Source: TMP-86 sp039807285
Lineage (GTDB): Bacteria > Pseudomonadota > Gammaproteobacteria > Steroidobacterales > Steroidobacteraceae
Assembly (NCBI GenBank): GCA_044226785.1
Contig: JBGAGK010000005.1
Location: 62,001 to 126,000 of the forward strand
DNA: 64,000 bases
Reading direction: 5' to 3'
Shown in pieces: positions 1 to 7,832 of the stretch. The first letter of the stretch is position 1. Each line of letters opens with the position of its first letter. Under the pieces are notes generated by a model. The model searched no databases. It worked only from the letters and a program-made list of their open reading frames with translations, and was not told where the DNA came from. The position numbers and the translations under genes are program-made.

Positions 1-19
1 ATCAGTCCGGAGGGGCACC

Positions 20-298
20 ATGAGCACCCTGAATCTTTCCAAGACCGAGCGCATTGACGTTCGTGCAAGCACGCCGGTCAAGCAACTGCTGCAGGAGGCT
101 GCGCGCGCCTGCCACAAGAACGTGAGCGAGTTCCTGCTCGACGCAGGCGTGACGGCAGCCGCGCAGACGCTGGCGGACCGTCGCCAGTTCGTTCTGGATG
201 AGACGCAGTGGCAGGCGTTCCAGGAAGCGCTGGACCGCCCGGTGCAAAGCAAGCCGCGTCTGAAGAAGTTGCTGCGTGAACCTGGGGTGCTGGGTTGA
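20..298 (+). CDS. DUF1778 (TacA-like) antitoxin
   Basis: This 92-residue protein has the look of a DUF1778 ribbon-helix-helix antitoxin. The N-terminal strand (about residues 8-16, ending RIDVRAS) would pair in a DNA-binding dimer. The body carries the family's KQLLQEAA and SEFLLDAG segments, and the basic, flexible C-terminus would wrap the toxin. A GGAGG-like ribosome site lies just upstream of the ATG. Its stop codon overlaps the TTG start of the GNAT gene behind it (TTGA), the tight coupling usual for TacA/TacT-type pairs. By analogy the complex would repress its own promoter; no operator was identified because the window begins only 19 bases upstream. Family assignment is good; activity is inferred. 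Confidence 0.85.
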   Translation: MSTLNLSKTERIDVRASTPVKQLLQEAARACHKNVSEFLLDAGVTAAAQTLADRRQFVLDETQWQAFQEALDRPVQSKPRLKKLLREPGVLG

Positions 299-798
299 GC
301 AATGACTACTCACCCGTTCGCAAGCTCGCTGCAACGGATCAGGTCGATGCGTTCGACTGCGGCCAGGCCGCGCTGAACCAGTTCCTGCAGCGCTACGCGC
401 TCGTCAACCAGAAGGCTAACAGCGCGCAAACCTACGTCTGCTGCCAGGGTGACGTGGTGCTTGGCTTCTACAGCCTCGCCGTCGGCAGTGTCGATCCGCA
501 GGCCGCGCCGTCAAGAGTGATGAAGGGGCTGGCGCGTCACCCGGTACCGGTCATGATCCTGACCCGACTCGCGGTGGACAAGGAGCATCAGCGCAAGGGA
601 CTGGGCCAGACATTGCTCAAGGATGCGCTGCTGCGCACTGCTCAAGCCGCCGACATCGCCGGCATTCGCTGCCTGCTGGTCCATGCCAAGGACGATGCGG
701 CGCGCCAGTGGTACGAGTCGTGGGCATTCGAGCCCAGCCCGACCGATCCGTACCATCTGTTCCTGATGCTCAAGGATCTCAAGGGCATGTTGAGCTAA
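295..798 (+). CDS. GNAT acetyltransferase toxin (TacT/AtaT-like)
   Basis: A 167-residue GNAT-fold protein downstream of and overlapping a DUF1778 antitoxin, which marks it as a TacT/AtaT-type toxin. Such toxins acetylate the amino group of aminoacyl-tRNAs and stop translation. The acetyl-CoA binding motif QRKGLGQ follows the beta-strand MILTRLAVD at about residues 86-101. A conserved Tyr is present in the WYESWAFEP segment near the end (about residue 143), and the protein ends with the usual LFLMLKDL strand. The start is a TTG at 295 inside the antitoxin stop, so translational coupling is expected. Both members look intact. The target tRNA cannot be told from sequence. Confidence 0.85.
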   Translation: MSNDYSPVRKLAATDQVDAFDCGQAALNQFLQRYALVNQKANSAQTYVCCQGDVVLGFYSLAVGSVDPQAAPSRVMKGLARHPVPVMILTRLAVDKEHQRKGLGQTLLKDALLRTAQAADIAGIRCLLVHAKDDAARQWYESWAFEPSPTDPYHLFLMLKDLKGMLS

Positions 799-929
799 GG
801 GGCGTCTTCGCCTCAGAGACCGACTCTCTCGCGCTGCTCATCCGTAAGCGCTCCACCGGGTACTGGATAGTGGCGGATTGCCGCGGCTGATATACGGGAT
901 GCAGTTTTCATTGCGAAGGAGACTGCATC

Positions 930-1322
930 ATGGCAAGCGAAGAGATAGCGACCGGCGTGGAGGTCGGTGGTAGCAAGCGGGGATTGCGCCGATTTTTCCA
1001 CCCCGAGGATCGTGCGGGTCTATTGGCGCAGTTTGATCGCAGCGGGCAAAGCGTGCGCGAGTTCTGCCGTGAGCACGCGGTGGGCCAAAGTTCTCTGACG
1101 GCCTGGCGGCGTCGACGGCGCGAGCAGGGCAGATCAGCAAGGGCCGCTTCTGTGGTGAAGGTGGGCGTGTCGAAGATCGCGGTGGGAACCGCGCAGATTG
1201 TTTCTGCGTCCTCTCGGGTGACGATCCGCACAGGAAGCGGATGGGAGATCGAGGCGGCGGTGGGGACTGAAGTTCAGTGGCTGTTGCAATTGACGCAGGC
1301 GCTTGCCGCATGTTCGGCATAA
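930..1322 (+). CDS. tnpA: IS66-family accessory protein TnpA
   Basis: A 130-residue protein of the IS66 TnpA (OrfA) type. A helix-turn-helix region at about residues 28-66 contains the SGQSVREFCREHAV and SSLTAWRRRRRE segments typical of this family. The C-terminal half ends in a strand-rich segment (VTIRTGSGWEIE) seen in IS66 OrfA proteins. In a complete element TnpA works with TnpB and the TnpC transposase. Here it lies 80 bases inside the left terminal repeat and is followed by a broken tnpB, so it is probably an intact relic without function in transposition. Its stop overlaps the tnpB start, as in complete IS66 elements. Confidence 0.75.
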   Translation: MASEEIATGVEVGGSKRGLRRFFHPEDRAGLLAQFDRSGQSVREFCREHAVGQSSLTAWRRRRREQGRSARAASVVKVGVSKIAVGTAQIVSASSRVTIRTGSGWEIEAAVGTEVQWLLQLTQALAACSA

Positions 1323-1440
1323 ATGCGGACACGGCGGTGTTCGTGCGCCCTGGGGTGACCGATCTGCGCTTGAACTTCGAGGGGCTGCGGGCGCTGGTCA
1401 TCACGGAATCGAAGCGCTGCGGGCTGCTGCGAACCGGTGC
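1310..1440 (+). pseudogene. tnpB: IS66 TnpB N-terminal fragment
   Basis: Translation from the ATG at 1310 begins MFGINADTAVFVRPG and continues VTDLRLNFEGLRALV. This matches the TnpB N-terminus, which usually reads MFGL...V....ATDMRK.F.GL..LV. Similarity stops at about codon 32; the conserved SGHLFVFCNRRRDR region that should follow is missing. The frame runs on to 1663 without further resemblance to TnpB. Interpretation: deletion or recombination removed the rest of tnpB and all of tnpC. Confidence 0.65.
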
Positions 1441-1565
1441 GAACTCGATCGAAAAGCCTTCCGCTACGGCCATCGGCCGTGGACGATCAAGCAGGTTTTT
1501 CGCACTGATTGGTGGCCGGAATGGCTGCTCAACCTCGTCTGCTTTCCGGAGGCCAGTTCAATTCC

Positions 1566-1588
1566 CGAAGCGGGGATCGAACCCGCGT
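1566..1588 (-). other. T-arm-like remnant (tmRNA or tRNA 3' region)
   Basis: Read on the minus strand, this stretch carries GGACGCGGGTTCGATCCCCG, a perfect T-arm: stem GCGGG, loop TTCGATC, stem CCCGC. The GGAC just before it is the context seen in tmRNA 3' ends. No acceptor strand with CCA and no further tmRNA or tRNA body can be recognised on either side. It is best read as a scrap of an RNA gene, of the sort left at integration sites. Confidence 0.4.
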
Positions 1589-1667
1589 CCGTTGCCACAA
1601 CCAATAACACACCCATTTACACCCGTTCCTGGGCAAGGCGATCCGCCATGCGGCGAATGGTGATCAC

Positions 1668-1692
1668 ATTCACCGCACAAGCTGCGGTGAAT
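1668..1692. promoter_or_regulatory. Perfect 10-bp inverted repeat upstream of fic
   Basis: ATTCACCGCA at 1668-1677 and TGCGGTGAAT at 1683-1692 form a perfect inverted repeat with a 5-base spacer, just before the putative fic promoter. Its place suggests an operator for a dimeric regulator, perhaps the Fic protein's own C-terminal DNA-binding domain. No U-run follows, so it is unlikely to be a terminator. Confidence 0.5.
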
Positions 1693-1696
1693 GACT

Positions 1697-1732
1697 TGCG
1701 TATGCGGGGATTGTTCTCCATAATCTCCGCAT
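1697..1732 (+). promoter_or_regulatory. fic promoter with overlapping palindrome; probable leaderless start
   Basis: TTGCGT (1697-1702) and CATAAT (1719-1724) are spaced by 16 bases like -35 and -10 boxes. The ATG at 1731 lies only 6 bases after the -10 box, so transcription would begin at or next to the start codon. The same stretch is an imperfect palindrome, ATGCGGGGATT (1702-1712) and AATCTCCGCAT (1722-1732), with 10 of 11 pairs matching. It covers the promoter and the first two bases of the start codon. A repressor bound here would block RNA polymerase directly. Confidence 0.5.
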
Positions 1733-2855
1733 GAATAGCGGCGATTACAAGTACATCTGGCAGACCTGCGACTGGCCGGCTTGGCGGTTCGACCTGGCGG
1801 CACTGGCTGGACTCATGGCCGAGGTCAGTCGCGCCCAGGGGTTGTTGATGGGTCGCCTGGCCGACGTCGGCATGGCCTTGCGTGACCAGGCGAGCCTCGC
1901 GGCGCTCACCGAGGACGTGGTCAAGACCAGCGAGATCGAGGGCGAGCAGCTCAACGTCGAGTCCGTGCGCTCGTCCATCGCCCGCAGGCTGGGCGTGGAC
2001 ATCGGCGCGCTCGCTCCGGTCGATCGCCACGTCGAGGGCGTGGTCGAGATGGTGCTCGACGCCACCGCGAACTGTCATGCGCTGGTGCCGCGTGAACGTC
2101 TATTCGGCTGGCATGCCGCACTGTTTCCCACTGGCTACTCCGGTCTTTCCAAGATCAAGGTCGGCGGCTGGCGTGACGATACCAGTGGCCCGATGCAGGT
2201 GGTGTCTGGCCCGATTGGCCGACAGCGTGTGCATTTCGAGGCACCGCCAGCTGACCGTTTGGAAGTCGAAGCCAGCCGTTTCCTCGACTGGCTGAATGGC
2301 ACATCGAACGAACCGCCGCTGCTCAAGGCCGGCCTTGGGCACCTGTGGTTCGTCACCTTGCACCCGTTCGATGACGGAAATGGTCGTATCGCCCGGGCTA
2401 TTGGCGACCTGCTGCTGGCGCGTGCCGACGGTAGCCCGCAGCGTTTCTACAGTTTGTCGGCGCAGATCCAGCGCGAACGCAAGGCCTACTACGACATCCT
2501 GGAGCGGACGCAGAAGCGGTCGATGGACGTCACCGAGTGGCTTGCGTGGTTCCTCGACACGCTGCATCGCGCCGTCGACCAGGCACAGCACACGCTCGAT
2601 GCTGTGCTGACCAAGGCGCGGTTCTGGCAGCGCTGGGCGACCACGCCATTGAACGAGCGCCAGGTGAAGTTGCTGAACAAGTTGCTCGACGGTTTCGAGG
2701 GCAAGCTCACCAGCAGCAAGTGGGCGGCCATTGACAAGTGTTCACCGGACACGGCGCTACGCGATATCAACGATCTGCTGACGCGGGGCGTGCTGCGCAA
2801 ATCAGATGCGGGTGGACGCAGTACCAGCTACGGGCTGAGCGATCTGCCGGAGTAG
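1731..2855 (+). CDS. Fic-domain protein with DUF4172 N-terminus
   Basis: A 374-residue Fic protein, a family that usually transfers AMP to target proteins. The N-terminal region (YIWQTCDWPAWRFD) is of the DUF4172 type. The autoinhibitory motif TSEIEG fits [S/T]xxxE[G/N] and lies at residues 66-71. The catalytic motif HPFDDGNGR at residues 211-219 is complete. A C-terminal winged-helix-like segment (about 305-370, with TALRDINDLLTRGVL) may bind DNA. The gene starts at a probable leaderless ATG within a palindrome. It sits between two insertion-sequence remnants, so it belongs to the accessory strip. The target is unknown; because it keeps its own inhibitory helix, no partner antitoxin is needed. 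Confidence 0.88.
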   Translation: MNSGDYKYIWQTCDWPAWRFDLAALAGLMAEVSRAQGLLMGRLADVGMALRDQASLAALTEDVVKTSEIEGEQLNVESVRSSIARRLGVDIGALAPVDRHVEGVVEMVLDATANCHALVPRERLFGWHAALFPTGYSGLSKIKVGGWRDDTSGPMQVVSGPIGRQRVHFEAPPADRLEVEASRFLDWLNGTSNEPPLLKAGLGHLWFVTLHPFDDGNGRIARAIGDLLLARADGSPQRFYSLSAQIQRERKAYYDILERTQKRSMDVTEWLAWFLDTLHRAVDQAQHTLDAVLTKARFWQRWATTPLNERQVKLLNKLLDGFEGKLTSSKWAAIDKCSPDTALRDINDLLTRGVLRKSDAGGRSTSYGLSDLPE

Positions 2856-2880
2856 CTGCGTTCCCAGGAATTGGCTTGGC

Positions 2881-3105
2881 TCACGCGCGGAACAGCGCCT
2901 TCATGGACTCCTGACCGAGCCCGAGGTCATGAACGACGGCGGCCCAATCAATCTGGCTCATCCGCAGCGGATCCACGCTCGGCATTGCCGCATCCGGCGA
3001 GCAGCGCTGCCCGTCGCGCACCTCACGCACTGTGCGTCGTGAGCACCCCAGGGCGCGGGCGATCTCGCGCAGGCCGCGGCCCTGGTCAGGCGGGTCCACC
3101 GCCAA
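2881..3105 (-). pseudogene. IS21-type transposase N-terminal fragment (IstA-like)
   Basis: A 74-codon leftward frame with a helix-turn-helix segment (LREIARALGCSRRTVREVRDG at about residues 12-31) and a following DPLRMSQIDWAAV stretch. This resembles the start of IS21-family transposases. The similarity ends at a stop at 2881, far short of a complete transposase (usually over 400 residues), and no istB is present. It is interpreted as a truncated element next to the fic gene. The family assignment rests on overall pattern and is moderate. Confidence 0.45.
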
Positions 3106-3655
3106 TTAACTGGTGCTGCGCCCGCCCGCATCTGATTTGCGCAGGACGCCACGCGTCAACAGGTATCAAGATGAATCATCCGAGCGATTCGTCACGCATG
3201 CGCCGGGTCGAGTCTGCGCTGCGCGCCGCGACGGGTGAAGCGCTCCCGCAAATTCAACAACTTAAGTGCGGCGATTCACCGTCAGCCGTAGATAGTGTGC
3301 TCGCAGCCTTGCGAAAGATCGCAGAAGGCCGGGGGCCAGTTCCAGGCTGTGCTGGATGATGCCCTTCGTGGCTGGATCGATCGGCAGCAGAAGGAATGCC
3401 CCCGTTCGCGATCGGGTGCGCCAGGCCAGAAAATTCCCCTGCCGCAGTGCAACCATGCGTAAGCAGTCGTACTTTGGTTCGCGGTCAGTGGCACCTCCGG
3501 CAAAACGTCTGTCGTTGGCTCCCTCAGGATTGTCCGTTTCACGCAACGTGCCCGATCTGAACATGGCACGCCCCTATTGACAGACTGTAACCGGCGAGCA
3601 ACATTAGCAGTTGGTCGTCAAACCAACTTTGATCCTGTTGCCTGGGAGAGTGCAG
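3106..3655. other. Gene-poor stretch before the TonB receptor
   Basis: Several short open frames occur on both strands (for example 3171-3359 plus and 3262-3564 minus). None shows a convincing ribosome site together with a recognisable protein. The only regulatory feature seen is a perfect -35 hexamer at 3577. This is probably decayed accessory DNA between the IS remnant and the receptor gene. Confidence 0.4.
3577..3605 (+). promoter_or_regulatory. Possible promoter of the TonB receptor gene
   Basis: TTGACA at 3577-3582 is a perfect -35 box, followed 17 bases later by AACATT, a weak -10 match (3 of 6). The start codon lies about 50 bases downstream. No Fur-like palindrome was noticed. Confidence 0.35.
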
Positions 3656-6106
3656 ATGAAAAAATTGAATGGGAAATCCTGTCGCCCGCGGAGCACGCAC
3701 ATGCTTGCGCCGGTGCGCAACGTTGTCTCCAGTGGAGTCGCCCTTGCAGTCTGCGCCGTGCTGTACGGCCCCTCCGGCGTGCAGGCTCAGCAGGCACCAG
3801 CCGACGACGCGGTCGCATTGAAGGAAGTCATCGTCACAGCCACCCGACGTGTCGAGAGTGTCCAAGACGTACCCATCAGCATCTCGGTGTTCGGCCAGCA
3901 ACAGATGGACGCCCAGGGAGTCAAGTCAGTCGATGACATCGCACGACTCTCACCCTCCATTCAGTACAGCTATGGTGGAGGCGGCTTCGGCAGCAGTCTG
4001 GGAAACTCGATTTCCATCCGCGGCATGGACTCGGGCGCTGGGCCGGCGACGACGGGCATTTATATCGATGACACACCCGTCCAAGTGGGTGCCACGATTG
4101 CCAGCGGCAGCTTCACCGACAATGCCTACCCGATGTTGTTTGACATCGAGCGTGTCGAGGTCCTGAGCGGCCCGCAGGGCACGCTGTTCGGATCGGGTTC
4201 GGAAGGCGGCGCGGTCCGCTTCATCCAGCCCGCGCCCAACATGTCGAAGACCTCAATCTACGCCCGCTCGGAAGTCTCAAACACCACCTACGGCGCTCCC
4301 AGCTACGAGTCGGGTGTGGCGGGCGGAGCTCCCATCGTGCAGGACACGTTGGGCTTTCGAGCCAGCATATGGGGTCGGCACACGGGCGGCTTCGTCGATC
4401 ACGTCGATTACTACAACGGCAGGGTCCTCAACCCCAACAACAATTATCAGGACGCTTTTTCGGGCCGAATTGCATTCGGCTGGCAGCCTGTCGAAGGCTT
4501 GATGATCACACCGTCTTTCTATCACCAGAAAATCAAGGCGAATGGTGCCGGCGGCAACGCCTTCTATTTCCCCAGTGACGGCATCGGCGATGTCAATGTC
4601 AATCAGCCCTATGGCGATCCGGATCATGGGAAGTATGTCGATCTCCTGAGCCTCAATCAGTGGTCCGCACAAACGATCAACCTGTCTTCACTCAAGGTCG
4701 AATGGACGTTGCCTCACGACATGCAGCTGTTCTCCAATACCTCGTATTACAAGCGCACGCAGGATGGCGTCACCGACTTTGCGCCGCTCGAAGCTGCCTT
4801 CTGGGCCAACGCACTGTGGCCGACAAATCCCTCGTGGACCTTCCCGGGAGCGGATGTTCAAGGAAACAAATTCTTTACGCAGGAGATTCGTCTGCAGTCG
4901 ACTGCGACGGATGCCCGCTTCAAGTGGTTGGTCGGCGCGTTCTTTTCCAACAATTCGACGACTGATGGCCGCAACGTCGAGGACATCTACTACGACCTCT
5001 CTTTTTTCGGCATACCTCTTGCCGACGGTTTGTACTCGTTCAAGAACGTAACCAATCTCAAGGAGAAGCAAAAATCGGTGTTCGGCCAGGCCGACTTCAA
5101 GATTGCCGGGGGCCTGATTGCCACCTTGGGTCTGCGTTATGCGAAATTGAATACCGACTGGATCAACTACGAGGGTGGACCGGTTACCGGCGCTAACTGG
5201 CCAGGGCCGGGCGGACTTCCTGACCGAGGAACGGCAGATGCCTCGGTCGTCATTCCAAAATACATGCTGCAATACAAGACCGACAATACGATGACATATA
5301 TCAGTGCGACCAAGGGCTTCCGCAACGGTGGTGTCAATGCCCCGATCAACAATTTGCGATGTGCGCCTGACCTTGCAGCGCTGGGTCTGACCGCGGTGCC
5401 CGGGAGCTACAAGCCGGATAAACTCTGGAGCTATGAACTGGGGACCAAGCTCCAGATGCTCGATCACCGCCTGGTCATCGACGCGGCCGTCTACCAATAC
5501 AACTGGTCGGACATGATCAGCAACCAGTACCTGTCCAAGTGCACGCTGTCCTACACCGCCAATATCGGCACGGCGCGGGGCCGCGGATTCGAGTTCTCGG
5601 CGCAATACCGGCCGCTTCCTCCCCTGACCCTCGGCATGAACCTGGGCTACAACAAGCTCGAGTCCACCCAGACGATTCGGGCAACTCCCACCGACGCCAA
5701 TCCGCTGGGCGCCATCCGGATCGAGGACGGCGACCTGATCAACTCAGGCGGAAGGCTGAACGCAAACGTGCAATACACGTTCGACGTGGGCGACAAGCAG
5801 GGCTACTTCCGGACGGACTACACCTACAACAAGCGCCCGGGGTTCGTGAACAACCCGAACACCACGTCTTTCATCGACGATCCGCGCAAGATTTTCCTGA
5901 AACCTGGATATGGCCTTGCCAACGTGAGACTGGGCATGAACGTAGGAAACTGGGATGTTTCGCTGTTCAGCAACAACCTGTTCAACAAGCAGGTGTTCAA
6001 TATCCAGCGCGCGACAATCAGCTTCATAAGCATCCCAACATCCGTGAAAACCGCTACGGTGAACTATCCCCGCACCTTCGGCATCACGGCGGTGTATCGC
6101 TACTGA
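3656..6106 (+). CDS. TonB-dependent outer-membrane receptor
   Basis: An 816-residue TonB-dependent receptor that would import a bulky ligand across the outer membrane using energy from TonB-ExbBD. The start at 3656 follows a GGGAGAG ribosome site; an upstream in-frame start at 3611 lacks one. A signal peptide ends near residue 44 (VQAQQ). A TonB-box-like segment, LKEVIVTATRR, spans about 55-65. The plug domain follows (SISIRGMDSG, then IERVEVLSGPQGTLFGSGSEGG), then a long barrel ending in the aromatic terminal residues AVYRY. The plug and barrel resemble the large family common in oligotrophs rather than a clear siderophore receptor. It stands at the head of a gene set with hydrolases and a permease, suggesting an organic nutrient. 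A terminator follows. Confidence 0.92.
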   Translation: MKKLNGKSCRPRSTHMLAPVRNVVSSGVALAVCAVLYGPSGVQAQQAPADDAVALKEVIVTATRRVESVQDVPISISVFGQQQMDAQGVKSVDDIARLSPSIQYSYGGGGFGSSLGNSISIRGMDSGAGPATTGIYIDDTPVQVGATIASGSFTDNAYPMLFDIERVEVLSGPQGTLFGSGSEGGAVRFIQPAPNMSKTSIYARSEVSNTTYGAPSYESGVAGGAPIVQDTLGFRASIWGRHTGGFVDHVDYYNGRVLNPNNNYQDAFSGRIAFGWQPVEGLMITPSFYHQKIKANGAGGNAFYFPSDGIGDVNVNQPYGDPDHGKYVDLLSLNQWSAQTINLSSLKVEWTLPHDMQLFSNTSYYKRTQDGVTDFAPLEAAFWANALWPTNPSWTFPGADVQGNKFFTQEIRLQSTATDARFKWLVGAFFSNNSTTDGRNVEDIYYDLSFFGIPLADGLYSFKNVTNLKEKQKSVFGQADFKIAGGLIATLGLRYAKLNTDWINYEGGPVTGANWPGPGGLPDRGTADASVVIPKYMLQYKTDNTMTYISATKGFRNGGVNAPINNLRCAPDLAALGLTAVPGSYKPDKLWSYELGTKLQMLDHRLVIDAAVYQYNWSDMISNQYLSKCTLSYTANIGTARGRGFEFSAQYRPLPPLTLGMNLGYNKLESTQTIRATPTDANPLGAIRIEDGDLINSGGRLNANVQYTFDVGDKQGYFRTDYTYNKRPGFVNNPNTTSFIDDPRKIFLKPGYGLANVRLGMNVGNWDVSLFSNNLFNKQVFNIQRATISFISIPTSVKTATVNYPRTFGITAVYRY

Positions 6107-6133
6107 TCGTCGTGCCGTTTCGAGTCTTGACAC

Positions 6134-6163
6134 GGGCGCGCCACAGGGCGCGCCCATTTTTTT
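6134..6163 (+). terminator. Rho-independent terminator after the TonB receptor gene
   Basis: GGGCGCGCC (6134-6142) pairs with GGCGCGCCC (6147-6155) in a perfect 9-bp stem with a 4-base loop. A run of seven T follows at 6157-6163. It lies 28 bases after the receptor stop codon. Confidence 0.9.
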
Positions 6164-6245
6164 GGTGCGCCCGGTTCGATGCGTTCGATGGGTTGGATGA
6201 CGATCGTGCTATCGTCGCGGCCGGCCCCCGGAAAGGTACGAAACC

Positions 6246-7394
6246 GTGATCAATCGACGCCAGATGATCCTCTCCTCGGCCACAGCCGCAATCGGGCTGG
6301 GACTGCGCCCGGCATTGGCTGGCCCGCACGAGTTTGCGCAGCGGGACTACGATCGCGCGATGGTGATCGATGCTCTCGGGACCTTGGGCGAATTCAATCC
6401 GGATGCGGCCCCCGATGCCATGTTGAGTGCGCAGGCTCTGGCCGACATGCGCGCTTCAGGAATCACGGCGCTGAATTTCACGGTCAACGAGGTCGGCAAC
6501 GGGCCTGACAAGTTCTTCAAGGCGGTTGCTTCGATCGCCGGGGTGGAGGCGGAAATCGTCGCGCACCCGGATCTGTTGATGATCATTCGCAACGGCGCCG
6601 ACCTCAAAACCGCCAAGTCCACGCATCGGTTCGGGATCATCATGGGCTGCCAGGATACGACGATGCTGGAGGGCGATTTGAGCCGCTTGAGCGTGTTCCG
6701 GGATCTGGGCGTCCGGATCGTCCAGCCCACCTACAATGTGCGCAACCTGTTGGGCGACGGCAGTGCGGAGCCGGCAGACGGGGGCTTGAGCCGGATGGGT
6801 TTCGACTTCATTTCGCAGATGAACCAGCTGCACATGCTCATCGATTTGAGCCATGCCGGGCAGCGCACGATCGCACAGGGGATTGCGGCGTCCAAAACAC
6901 CGGTTGCCATTTCACATACAGGCTGTCGCGACCTGGTCGACCTGCCACGAAACACGCGAGATTCCGATTTGCGGGCGCTGGCTGCCAAAGGGGGCGTCGC
7001 CGGCATCTACTTCATGCCATTTCTGCGCGCTTCGGGTCAGCCGCACGCCGCGGACCTCATCGCGCATATCGAACATGCGGTGAATGTCTGTGGTGAAGAT
7101 CATGTGGGGCTGGGGACAGACGGCCTGGTTTCCGGATTTCCCATGTCCGACGCGTTCAAGGCATTCCACAGGAAGGACGTCGAAGAGCGCAGGAAGGCGG
7201 GCCTCGCCGCCCCCGGGGAATCCGTGGATGTCTACACGCTGGTGCCCGAGTACAACGATTCGCGGCGATTCAAACATCTGGCCGACGATCTGATCCGGCG
7301 CGGCTGGAGCAGCACGAGGATCGAAAAGATCCTCGGTGCGAACTTCGCCCGCCTGTTTACCGAAGTCTGGGGCAGCGGCGGGACTGGCTTCTGA
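6246..7394 (+). CDS. M19-family (renal dipeptidase-like) protein with incomplete metal site
   Basis: A 382-residue homologue of M19 membrane dipeptidases, TIM-barrel enzymes with two zinc ions. The N-terminus (NRRQMILSSATAAIGLGL) looks like an export signal with a twin-arginine-like start. Retained family features are His203 (DLSHAG), His224 (SHTGC) and Asp292 (GLGTDG), with the preceding TYNVRNLLGDG loop. The usual N-terminal HxD metal pair is not seen (VIDALGTLG at about 40-48), and the bridging Glu of the EG motif appears as Gln in MGCQDT (about 136). The enzyme may therefore hold one metal or have another activity. It starts at GTG, 83 bases after the receptor's terminator, and may process what the receptor imports. 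Confidence 0.8.
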   Translation: MINRRQMILSSATAAIGLGLRPALAGPHEFAQRDYDRAMVIDALGTLGEFNPDAAPDAMLSAQALADMRASGITALNFTVNEVGNGPDKFFKAVASIAGVEAEIVAHPDLLMIIRNGADLKTAKSTHRFGIIMGCQDTTMLEGDLSRLSVFRDLGVRIVQPTYNVRNLLGDGSAEPADGGLSRMGFDFISQMNQLHMLIDLSHAGQRTIAQGIAASKTPVAISHTGCRDLVDLPRNTRDSDLRALAAKGGVAGIYFMPFLRASGQPHAADLIAHIEHAVNVCGEDHVGLGTDGLVSGFPMSDAFKAFHRKDVEERRKAGLAAPGESVDVYTLVPEYNDSRRFKHLADDLIRRGWSSTRIEKILGANFARLFTEVWGSGGTGF

Positions 7395-7486
7395 ACCCTC
7401 ACCTGCGTGATTGCCGGCAGAGAGGTTGCGCCGGAACCGGACGCGTTCCGCGTTGCAACTGGACTTCAAGTTTTGAACAACACCGT

Positions 7487-7832
7487 GTGGTAATCGGACA
7501 GGGCGAAACCTGGTAGTCGGATCTCGGCGTGCCCGTTGGTTCCGCACCAGGCTACCGACGTCCCGTAGGGGTCGTGCAATGCGACGCCCTGAACGCGAGT
7601 CGGATCGGTGCGATTGTCTTAGTGCCGTTGACCAGCAACCTCAAATGGGCGCGAGCATCCGGAAACGTGCTGTTGCCGTCCAAGGCGACCGGATTGCCGA
7701 AAGACTTGGTTGCAACCGTATCGCTGATACGTGGCCCTGGAAAAACGTCAGCTCGTCGAGCGGGTGGGAAAAATCTCCAGGCGTCAATTGGAACTCATCT
7801 TGGCCGGCATTGATGTGATCCTCGGCCGGTGA
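7487..7832 (+). pseudogene. Broken mazF/pemK-type toxin gene
   Basis: From the GTG at 7487 the frame reads VVIGQGETW, stop (TAG at 7514), then SDLGVPVGSAPGYRRPVG and VVQCDALNASRIGAIVLVPL. This is the N-terminal and core sequence of MazF/PemK endoribonuclease toxins. The stop falls where family members have an aromatic or Ala residue before DLG. After VSLI at 7727-7729, one extra base (C at 7730) shifts the frame. Reading on in the next frame gives VALEKRQLVERVGKISRR and QLELILAGIDVILGR, the usual C-terminus, ending at 7832. Two lesions make it a dead gene. No mazE antitoxin was recognised upstream. It ends against the stop of the leftward MFS gene. Confidence 0.85.

Larger units (their letters stand above)
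844..1440 (+). mobile_element. Truncated IS66-family element
   Basis: The sequence GTAAGCG at 844-850 matches the typical terminal sequence of IS66 elements. It sits about 85 bases before an intact tnpA-like gene, followed by only the first part of tnpB. No matching right end (CGCTTAC) and no tnpC transposase were found downstream, so the element is a left-end remnant. The right limit given is approximate: it is where tnpB similarity ends. Confidence 0.7.

Noticed and set aside
1560..1625. Complete tmRNA or tRNA gene on the minus strand
   Set aside because: Only the T-arm can be formed; the acceptor stem, CCA and the rest of the molecule are missing, so only a remnant is reported.
3171..3359. 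Small rightward open frame starting MNHPSDSSRMRR
   Set aside because: No ribosome site and no recognisable domain in gene-poor, probably decayed DNA; it is too weak to call a gene.
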